Positions 1 to 4,946 of a stretch of DNA of 7,585 bases are shown in pieces; position 1 is the first letter of the stretch; each line of letters begins with the position of its first letter. This stretch comes from Puniceicoccaceae bacterium (GTDB taxonomy: Bacteria > Verrucomicrobiota > Verrucomicrobiia > Opitutales > Coraliomargaritaceae). A model generated the notes under the pieces. That model was not told where the DNA came from. It did not search any database and saw nothing but the letters and a program-made list of their open reading frames with translations. The DNA lies in the NCBI GenBank assembly GCA_003566795.1, contig PXBU01000044.1, positions 1 through 7,585 on the forward strand, given 5' to 3'. Both the position numbers and the translations under genes were made by a program.

Positions 1-1403
1 AGAACTACAACTATCTGGAGCTTGGTCCGCGTGGAACCGGAAAATCCTACGTTTACAGCGAGTTCACCCCCTACTCCACACTCATCAGTGGCGGCCAGAC
101 CAGCACGGCCACCCTTTTCTACAATAAGCAGCGCAAGGAGGTCGGCATCATCGGCTACTGGGACACCGTGGCCTTCGACGAAGTCGCCGGTATCAAAATC
201 AAAGATCCCAGCACGATCACGATCCTGAAAGACTTCATGGCGAACGGGCATTTCAATGTAGCGGCAGAAGTCGCTGCGCCCGCCAGCCTCTCCTTTGTTG
301 GCAATATTGATGATGCCATTGATCAATTAGTGGCCTCTCACGACAACGATCTCTGCAAACCGCTTCCCAAGGAGTTCGACCTGGCCGTCATTCACCGCTT
401 TCACACCTTCGTCCCGGGCTGGGAAATACCACCCAACGGAAGCCACATGCTGACAGGCCACTACGGGCTGATCACTGATTATCTGGCCGAGGCCTTCCAC
501 TATCTTTTCAACCGGATCAATCTCTACTCGCGCACCAAATCGCGTCTTAAGTTAAACAAGCAGCATGAAGGCCGCGACGAGACGGCGGTCATCAAAACCG
601 TCTCCGCTCTATCGAAGCTACTCTATCCAGGTGCTGACATCGATGAAGGCACCCTCGACAGCTACACCACCTACGCGATTGAAGGCAGGCGGCGCGTCAA
701 AGAGCAACTCAACAAACGCAAGAAGGACGACGAATTCGCAAATATCGATTTGGGCTTTACCAATTTCGAGGGTAAGGAGCAGATCGTCTATTGCCCGGAA
801 AGCAAGGGTGTCGCTGCAGTTGTCGCGCCGCGTGAGGGGAAAAAAGAGCAGCCAGCCGATGCACCGGGGGCAGAGGAAATCACCGGCGAGGAAATCATCG
901 CGCAAAAACCAGTCGCAAGCGTTGCCGAAGTAGACGCCAAAGAAAAGGAGATCCGCATCTTCCACGGGGATCGGGGCTATTCATTCCGCACACTCTTCCT
1001 TCCTTATCTCAAAGGCGCTAAGACCGTTAAGATCGAGGACCCGTATATCAGGCTGCCCCACCAGGTGACCAATTTCCTGAGATTCTGCGAGGTCTGTGTC
1101 GAAGCAGGCACGGTTGAAAGTATCCAACTCACCACCGCCTACGATGATGAGTTCAAAAAGCAGGAAGTGGAGTCCAGTCTGATCACAATCAAAGACAGCC
1201 TAGCCGAACACGGGATCGACCTCACGTTCACCTTCAAGCCCTCCTTCCACGACAGACGGATCGAAACCGACAAAGGCTGGGTCATCACCCTCGGTCGAGG
1301 CCTGGACATTTACCAAAAGCCCGACAACTGGATGTCTGTCGGAGCGAACGAACTGGAGTTACGTCCCTGCAATGAGACAAATCTTGTCTATACGATGAAG
1401 TGA
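1..1403 (+). CDS. brxL: BrxL, BREX-system AAA+ protein with MITD1-like C-terminal domain (5' end missing)
   Basis: The gene runs in from the left edge (first full codon at 3; 466 residues visible). BrxL is the AAA+ 'Lon-like' factor of BREX phage-defence systems and is usually the last gene of the operon, so other brx/pgl genes would be expected left of the window. Seen: Walker A GPRGTGKS at nt 24-47, a downstream ISGGQT motif, Walker B VAFDE at nt 168-182, sensor-like FVGNID near nt 294, then HRFH and PGWEIP, and the family block EGRRRVKEQL. After a charged, low-complexity linker (about nt 800-945), nt 948-1403 do not look like a Lon protease domain. They carry IEDPYIR, NFLRFCE, HDRRI, GWVITLGRGLD and ELRPCNET, which match the C-terminal domain (MIT_C, phospholipase D-like fold) of eukaryotic MITD1 as I remember it. 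The BrxL call is firm; the MIT_C call is by motif only. What the domain does here (membrane, nucleic acid or partner binding) is unknown. Confidence 0.9.
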   Translation, partial: NYNYLELGPRGTGKSYVYSEFTPYSTLISGGQTSTATLFYNKQRKEVGIIGYWDTVAFDEVAGIKIKDPSTITILKDFMANGHFNVAAEVAAPASLSFVGNIDDAIDQLVASHDNDLCKPLPKEFDLAVIHRFHTFVPGWEIPPNGSHMLTGHYGLITDYLAEAFHYLFNRINLYSRTKSRLKLNKQHEGRDETAVIKTVSALSKLLYPGADIDEGTLDSYTTYAIEGRRRVKEQLNKRKKDDEFANIDLGFTNFEGKEQIVYCPESKGVAAVVAPREGKKEQPADAPGAEEITGEEIIAQKPVASVAEVDAKEKEIRIFHGDRGYSFRTLFLPYLKGAKTVKIEDPYIRLPHQVTNFLRFCEVCVEAGTVESIQLTTAYDDEFKKQEVESSLITIKDSLAEHGIDLTFTFKPSFHDRRIETDKGWVITLGRGLDIYQKPDNWMSVGANELELRPCNETNLVYTMK

Positions 1404-1450
1404 CACTTGAAATACAGCGGCCTTCCCATTGGAGCTCTTGGGCGCATTTA

Positions 1451-1476
1451 AGCGAACTAAGAACGATTCTTTCGCT
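1451..1476 (+). other. Possible stem-loop after brxL
   Basis: The arms AGCGAA and TTCGCT enclose a second small pairing (AGAA/TTCT), giving a bulged hairpin 48 bases after the brxL stop. There is no T-run after it, so it is not a standard intrinsic terminator. It may be chance or a weak 3'-end structure. Confidence 0.2.
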
Positions 1477-1506
1477 CAGAATCAAACTACCATATTTGCA
1501 CCCAAT

Positions 1507-1731
1507 ATGGAAAAACTAGCCAAAATCCTAGCGCTAGCGCACAGTGATGGTCTTACGGCAATAAAAGACCTCTGGGATGAACTTGGCTTAACCGAGATGA
1601 ATTTAAAGGAGAATTTAAAGGACACCCACTTTTTAGAGCATGGCGAGGGCACTTGGATTGGCTGCATTTTACGACTGTCCACAAATTGTTTGCCGCATAG
1701 AATGAATCCGAGCAATCTGTCGCTTGCGTAA
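1507..1731 (+). CDS. Doubtful small ORF, possibly a gene remnant
   Basis: This ORF encodes 74 residues from ATG, beginning MEKLAKILALAHSDG. It could be extended to a TTG at 1429. I do not recognise it. The first ~50 residues look protein-like (an amphipathic, Leu- and Glu-rich helix). The tail is rich in Asn, Ser and Cys and runs into the 23-bp repeat array that begins near 1709. No convincing ribosome binding site precedes the ATG. It contains a short duplication, AATTTAAAGGA, twice in tandem around 1603-1621. It is most likely either the broken start of a lost gene between brxL and the ATPase, or chance. No function is proposed. Confidence 0.18.
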   Translation: MEKLAKILALAHSDGLTAIKDLWDELGLTEMNLKENLKDTHFLEHGEGTWIGCILRLSTNCLPHRMNPSNLSLA

Positions 1732-1915
1732 TCCGCAAATCGCCGAATACCCAGACAACATTCGGATGAGCCACCAAAGCCTTATCAGTTGCAGCCTGGG
1801 AATAAAATCAGACGAAGCCCCAGAGCACAATCAGCCGCCATTTAAAGTAGCAAATAGCCAAATCTTTACGTTGCAATTAGCCGAATCATAAAGTAGCAAA
1901 TAGCCGGAAATGGCC
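1709..1915. repeat. Array of nine degenerate 23-bp tandem repeats before the ATPase start codon
   Basis: Units start at 1709, 1732, 1755, 1778, 1801, 1824, 1847, 1870 and 1893, exactly 23 bp apart with no indels. The core is columns 4-16, with consensus GCAAWYAGCCGAA. Column 11 (G) is identical in all nine units, and column 14 is G in eight. The last three units and the one at 1732 are closest to consensus. A 17-bp stretch, TAAAGTAGCAAATAGCC, is identical at 1843-1859 and 1889-1905. The ATG of the downstream ATPase (1910) lies inside the last unit. Since 23 is not a multiple of 3, the array is not coding for a repeat protein. A possible weak promoter, TTTACG (1865) and TAAAGT (1889), sits within it. 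Likely roles (inferred) are a multi-site operator or another iteron-like binding array. Confidence 0.75.
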
Positions 1916-3169
1916 AACTCCGTTCCAGAATCTGCTTATCTCCCCCGTCACCTCGGCGCGGGACTGGAGGCGGCGTTAGCTGATACGCCGGTGGTTTGCC
2001 TGTTGGGGCCCCGTCAGTGCGGAAAGTCCACCTTGTCCCGGCATTGCGAGCCGGGGCGACACTACGTAAGTCTGGATGACAGGGCTTTTTTGAATCTGGC
2101 TCTAGCCGACCCACAGGGCTTCGTCGATGATCTGCCGGAGCAGGTGGCGATCGACGAAGTGCAACGCGCGCCGGAGCTGTCGCTGGCGATCAAGCGCAGC
2201 GTGGATGCCAACCGCAAGCCGGGGCGTTTCCTGCTGACCGGATCGGCCAATCTCCTACAGCTTCCCCGGCTCTCGGATTCCCTCGCGGGGCGGATGGAAT
2301 GCCTCTACCTACACCCGCTCACGGAAGCCGAAATCCGCCGCTCACCGGGAAAGTTCCTGGAGGCTTTTCTGGCCGGAAGCTTGAGGCCCAAAATCACGGG
2401 TTCCTCAGCCCCGAAGCCATCGGAACTGCCCCGCTTGCTGGTGGCCGGCGGCTACCCAGAATCTATTCAGCGCGACCCCGAACGCGCCGACCGCTGGCGG
2501 CGCAACTACGTTAAATCTGTCGTTGAGCGCGACATCGGGGACATCGCGCAGATCAGGGACGCCAGCGACCTGACCCGGTTATTGGCCTTTCTCGAAACCC
2601 GTAATGCCCAGCTCCTGAATCAAAGTGCACTTTCCCAGGCACTCGGGCACTCGCGCGCGACGGTGGAACGCTACCTGACCTTGCTCGAACGCCTCTTCCT
2701 CATCCGCCTGCTTCCGGCGTGGCACAGCAACCGCAGCAAACGGCTGGTAAAAACTCCGAAGCTCCATTTCGTCGACAGCGGATTGGCGGCCAGCCTTGGC
2801 GAGCTCGATGCGGGCAGTTGGAATGAGGAAAGACCGCGTTTCGGGCACCTGCTGGAGTCTTTCGTGCTCCAGCAACTCATCGCCATGGCTGACTGCATGG
2901 CGCGACCACCCCGGTTTTACCACTATCGGGATCGCGACAAAACCGAAGTGGATATCGTCATCGAATCAAGTCGGAAAATCTGGGGGGTCGAGGTCAAAGC
3001 CGCCGCCAGCGTGAGCCGTGAGGACGCCAAAGGCCTGCGTAAGCTGGCGGAGGTGGCTGGTGACACCTTCCAAGGGGGTATCGTCTTTTACGATGGCGAG
3101 GCGATCCTGCCTCTGCATAAAGAAGCTGGTATTCTCGCCGTGCCCCTCTCCAAACTCTGGGAACTTTAA
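1910..3169 (+). CDS. AAA_14 / DUF4143 family ATPase
   Basis: This is a complete 419-residue protein, typical of the family in length. The N-terminal P-loop domain has Walker A GPRQCGKST at residues 33-41, Walker B AIDEV at 80-84, the sensor motif TGSAN at 110-114 and a GRM arginine motif at 128-130. GGYPE at 180-184 and ERDIGDI near 206-212 are typical of these proteins. A winged-helix-like stretch follows (about 232-265), then DUF4143. The C-terminus has EVD (346-348) and EVK (361-363), the pattern of a PD-(D/E)XK nuclease-like fold common in this family. Biochemical function is not established for the family as a whole; it is frequent in mobile and defence regions. ATG 1910 is preceded by only a weak GGA and lies inside the 23-bp repeat array. 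The stop is three bases before the hsdR remnant ATG, so the two were probably one operon in a restriction locus. Confidence 0.9.
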   Translation: MANSVPESAYLPRHLGAGLEAALADTPVVCLLGPRQCGKSTLSRHCEPGRHYVSLDDRAFLNLALADPQGFVDDLPEQVAIDEVQRAPELSLAIKRSVDANRKPGRFLLTGSANLLQLPRLSDSLAGRMECLYLHPLTEAEIRRSPGKFLEAFLAGSLRPKITGSSAPKPSELPRLLVAGGYPESIQRDPERADRWRRNYVKSVVERDIGDIAQIRDASDLTRLLAFLETRNAQLLNQSALSQALGHSRATVERYLTLLERLFLIRLLPAWHSNRSKRLVKTPKLHFVDSGLAASLGELDAGSWNEERPRFGHLLESFVLQQLIAMADCMARPPRFYHYRDRDKTEVDIVIESSRKIWGVEVKAAASVSREDAKGLRKLAEVAGDTFQGGIVFYDGEAILPLHKEAGILAVPLSKLWEL

Positions 3170-3172
3170 CTC

Positions 3173-3236
3173 ATGCCGAACTACATCTCAGAGGACGACA
3201 TCGAAGTGGCCATTGTGCAGCGGCTGCTAAAGTTCC
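3173..3236 (+). pseudogene. hsdR: 5' remnant of hsdR (type I restriction endonuclease R subunit)
   Basis: ATG 3173 opens three bases after the ATPase stop and encodes MPNYISEDDIEVAIVQRLLK. This closely matches the conserved start of HsdR proteins (usually ~1000 residues). Homology ends around 3232-3236; the frame then reads a few unrelated codons to a TGA at 3257-3259. Only about 20 codons survive, so there is no nuclease or translocase domain. The immediate downstream sequence belongs to a different gene (higB), so a deletion or recombination joined the two. I recognise the fragment by motif only, but the match is distinctive. Confidence 0.7.
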
Positions 3237-3242
3237 CTTTCT

Positions 3243-3290
3243 TTCGGCGTCCACGCTGAATACGACAAGATCGACGCCACCACTATCTGA
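3243..3290 (+). pseudogene. higB: 3' remnant of higB toxin gene
   Basis: In a different frame from the hsdR remnant, nt 3243-3290 read FGVHAEYDKIDATTI and a TGA. HigB mRNA interferases characteristically end in a GTHAEYDKIDA-type tail, and the higA antitoxin gene follows after five bases, the usual higBA order and spacing. All upstream parts of the toxin, including the RelE-like fold, are gone. The boundary with hsdR lies within about 3232-3243, a pyrimidine-rich stretch. No active toxin can be made. Confidence 0.68.
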
Positions 3291-3295
3291 TCACC

Positions 3296-3652
3296 ATGAA
3301 AGCTAAAATCCTGAAAACTGAAAAAGACTACCAGGCGGCCCTCGCCCGCGTCGAGTCGCTCATGGACGCCAAGCCTGGATCTGCCAAGGAAGAGGAGCTG
3401 GAACTTTGGTCCCTGCTGATCGAGCGCTACGAGCAGGCGCACTTCCCCATCGACCTGCCCGACCCGGTGGAGGCCATCAAGTTCCGCATGGAGCAAGAGG
3501 GACTGCGCCAGAAGGATCTCGCCAAAGTCCTCCCCGGCAAAAACCGCGTTTCAGAAGTGCTCAATCACAAGCGCCCCCTGAGTCTCCGTATGATCCGTTC
3601 CCTCCACAAGCACCTGCATATCCCCGCCGAGGTGCTCATTGGCAGTCATTGA
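3296..3652 (+). CDS. higA: HigA-type antitoxin, HTH transcriptional regulator (orphan)
   Basis: This is a complete 118-residue protein. The N-terminal half (residues 1-55) contains YQAALARVESLMDAKPGS and EERYEQAHFPIDLPDP-type sequence typical of the longer HigA antitoxins. Residues 59-112 form a Cro/C1-type helix-turn-helix with AIKFRMEQEGLRQKDLAKVL and the recognition-helix segment RVSEVLNHKRPLSLRMIR. HigA normally neutralises the HigB ribosome-dependent mRNA interferase and represses its own operon. Here higB is reduced to its last codons, so HigA is an orphan whose original promoter was lost. It may now be read from the ATPase gene upstream. ATG 3296 is chosen for its position just after the higB stop; no strong ribosome binding site is visible, consistent with former translational coupling. 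Confidence 0.88.
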   Translation: MKAKILKTEKDYQAALARVESLMDAKPGSAKEEELELWSLLIERYEQAHFPIDLPDPVEAIKFRMEQEGLRQKDLAKVLPGKNRVSEVLNHKRPLSLRMIRSLHKHLHIPAEVLIGSH

Positions 3653-3684
3653 AATCGATCTATCCACGATGCAAATTGCCTGCG

Positions 3685-3870
3685 ATGCTCCGGGAATGGC
3701 GACGGAAAAAAGCTCGGAGAAACGCCAGCCTCTACCCTGAAGACTACCCCGAAAACTACCCAGAAAACGCAAGCGACTACCCAGAAAACCCAATCAACCA
3801 CGTTGACGGCGTGAAAGCCAACTACCCGAAATTCGGTAAAGCCCTCGCCAAAGTGACAGGGCAGGCTTGA
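3685..3870 (+). pseudogene. Small unrecognised ORF with YPEN repeats, probably a relic
   Basis: The ORF encodes 61 residues from ATG 3685. It contains a run of Tyr-Pro-Glu-Asn units (about residues 17-35), encoded by the 12-bp repeat, then an unremarkable basic tail. Another frame through the same repeat gives Lys-Thr-Thr-Gln-type units, a linker I associate with some RecG-like/AAA_4 ATP-binding regulators. This stretch may therefore be the linker of such a gene whose ends are lost. Which frame was coding cannot be decided from the sequence. No ribosome binding site is seen. Little weight should be placed on this as a working gene. Confidence 0.25.
3743..3831. repeat. 12-bp repeat with core ACTACCCNGAAA
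   Basis: Copies lie at 3743-3754, 3755-3766 and 3776-3787, the last after a 9-bp insertion. A near copy lies at 3731-3741 and an 11-bp one at 3821-3831. A multiple-of-3 unit suggests it once coded for a repetitive peptide linker. Confidence 0.6.
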
Positions 3871-3890
3871 ATAGATTTTAATTCTATGAA

Positions 3891-4090
3891 AGTTCGCATA
3901 AATAGAGTTTAATTCAATGAAATATAAACTATTACCCAAAATCTAGCGGCTAAACTTATGAATTTTACTAAAATACTCGCAATTCATCGAAATATTTAAT
4001 TTAACTCTTTTTATTCCAAAAACGGCTTAATTCGATCAAAATTAAACATTCGGGCGTTACGTGCACCCTTAATCCATCAAATTTAACATG
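3891..4090. repeat. AT-rich degenerate repeat tract with 20-bp phasing before the AbiEi-like start codon
   Basis: Core copies resembling AATTCNATNAAAT begin at 3880, 3911, 3981, 4029 and 4071. When cut into 20-bp rows from 3891 to 4090, columns 10-13 favour AAAT, column 11 is A in eight of ten rows, and column 5 is C in six. Some copies are out of register (3880, 4029), so the phasing is less clean than in the 23-bp array. The copy at 4029 is nearly palindromic (TTAATT ... AATTAA), as is 3910-3929 (GTTTA ... TAAAC). The tract is much richer in A+T than its neighbours and ends on the ATG at 4088. It could be a regulator-binding array; AbiEi proteins are known to autoregulate by binding repeats. 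AT-richness raises the chance of spurious matches. Confidence 0.5.
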
Positions 4091-4399
4091 GCTCTGATCT
4101 ATGGCTCCGGCGATCCACATCGATCCGGCGAAATCTCCCGCAAAGTCAAAGCCGGCAAGCTACGCAAGCTGGCCCCAAAGCTTTATACGGATGACCTGCG
4201 CACGGAACCTGAGGAGATCATCCGTCGGCACCGACTAGAGATCGCAACGCATTTCTACCCCGGCGCGGTGATCAGCCACCGCTCGGCACTGGAAGGCACG
4301 CTTTCCCCCGCGGGGAAGCTTCATCTCAGCCTGCCGCAAAATAGTGCCATTCGGGTCATTCCGTATATTTCGACATCGACACTGAACAGGCCAGCCTGA
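4088..4399 (+). CDS. AbiEi-like antitoxin/transcriptional regulator, N-terminal fragment (likely truncated)
   Basis: The ORF encodes 103 residues. The start resembles the winged-helix N-terminus of AbiEi-type (type IV toxin-antitoxin) regulators and related proteins that carry this module. Visible motifs are GSGDPHRSGEISRKVKAG (recognition of a short HTH), KLRKLAPKLYT, then PEEIIRRHR, YPGAVISHRSALEG and GKLHLSLP. Members normally continue well past this point with a second domain; some related proteins continue into other effector domains. Here the reading frame ends in an unrelated tail (residues ~93-103). Shifting frame near 4365 continues open to about 4513, but with no sequence I recognise. 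No AbiEii toxin follows. It is probably a decayed orphan. The start at 4088 lies at the end of an AT-rich repeat tract with no clear ribosome binding site. Confidence 0.6.
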   Translation: MALIYGSGDPHRSGEISRKVKAGKLRKLAPKLYTDDLRTEPEEIIRRHRLEIATHFYPGAVISHRSALEGTLSPAGKLHLSLPQNSAIRVIPYISTSTLNRPA

Positions 4400-4640
4400 G
4401 CTTTGCTACGCCCCCGTTTCACGTTGTTCATTCCCTCTCGGCGGGACCAGAGACGCTTCCGCGACGCTTTTTATCTCGGCCAAACGCAGCCTTGTGGCCG
4501 CCGCGCGGCGATTGAGGACAATCGCCCGCCCTATCCCGAGCGCGGCAGATCCGATGGAACCAAGCGTGGAAAAGCATCCCAAAGGCTTTGCATGTTTCAA
4601 GCCCGGCGATAATTCCCGAAAAAAATTTCCAAAAACTGAT
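4400..4640. other. Intergenic stretch with no recognisable gene
   Basis: Short open frames exist on both strands, but none carries a recognisable motif or a convincing translation start. The stretch includes a GC-rich palindromic patch (CCGCCGCGCGGCG near 4498-4510). It is probably decayed sequence from the island edge, perhaps the lost 3' part of the AbiEi-like gene. Confidence 0.4.
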
Positions 4641-4643
4641 GGC

Positions 4644-4673
4644 TTGACAGTTTTGAGGCGGGCAGGCTACAAC
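4644..4673 (+). promoter_or_regulatory. Likely sigma70-type promoter for the tRNA-Met transcript
   Basis: A perfect -35 hexamer TTGACA (4644-4649) is followed after 17-18 bases by CTACAA/TACAAC (4667-4673) as a weak -10. It is placed about 75-100 bases before tRNA-Met with no other gene between, apart from the 11-codon ORF. The -35 match is strong and the -10 only fair. Confidence 0.55.
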
Positions 4674-4693
4674 CACCGTCTGTTCTTAAAGGA

Positions 4694-4724
4694 TGGTCCA
4701 TGAAAACCCGCGTGGAATGGACCA
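4694..4724 (+). other. Inverted repeat in the leader before tRNA-Met
   Basis: The seven-base arms TGGTCCA (4694-4700) and TGGACCA (4718-4724) are perfect complements around a 17-base loop. In RNA this would form a hairpin that includes the A of the ATG of the 11-codon ORF and the end of its Shine-Dalgarno spacing. It could affect processing of the tRNA precursor or translation of the small ORF, or be chance. Confidence 0.35.
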
Positions 4725-4735
4725 GCAAAGAATAA
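4700..4735 (+). CDS. Possible 11-residue leader peptide upstream of tRNA-Met
   Basis: ATG 4700 reads MKTRVEWTSKE and then TAA. A good Shine-Dalgarno-like AAAGGA lies at 4688-4693, six bases before the ATG. The ORF sits between a probable promoter and the tRNA gene, which starts 11 bases after its stop. Sequences this short arise easily by chance; the ribosome binding site and position are the only support. Confidence 0.25.
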   Translation: MKTRVEWTSKE

Positions 4736-4744
4736 AGCATTGGT

Positions 4745-4822
<78 letters not shown>

Positions 4823-4905
4823 GCTGAAAAACTTATTTGAACTTTCGTTGGCACTGGCAAACCGTGTTGGGGGCAAGTGCAAGTTGCTCTCGTGAGCCAA
4901 CCACC

Positions 4906-4935
4906 AACTGGAAACTGGAAACTGGCAACTGGGAA
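4906..4935. repeat. 7-bp tandem repeat (AACTGGN x4)
   Basis: Four units of AACTGGA/AACTGGA/AACTGGC/AACTGGG run from 4906 to 4933, with a partial fifth. The tract lies in the spacer between the convergent tRNA-Met and rny genes, 11 bases from the rny stop. Copy number of such short repeats often varies between strains. No clear intrinsic terminator is seen in this spacer. Confidence 0.8.
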
Positions 4936-4946
4936 CCGTCGAATCC

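Noticed and set aside
618..965. Minus-strand 115-codon ORF inside brxL
   Set aside because: It is antisense to well-conserved BrxL coding sequence and has no recognisable motif.
1451..1476. Intrinsic terminator of brxL
   Set aside because: The hairpin is bulged and AT-rich, and no T-run follows.
1709..1915. CRISPR array
   Set aside because: The period is only 23 bp with no separate spacers, units are degenerate rather than identical, and no cas genes are present.
3406..3870. 154-codon + strand frame overlapping higA
   Set aside because: Its first 80 codons overlap higA in another frame, and the Pro/Arg-rich composition marks it as a shadow. Only the part after 3652 was kept, as a doubtful relic.
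4406..4676. Minus-strand ORFs of 64 and 82 codons between the AbiEi-like gene and tRNA-Met
   Set aside because: There are no recognisable motifs, no convincing ribosome binding site and biased composition. The longer one runs across the probable tRNA promoter.
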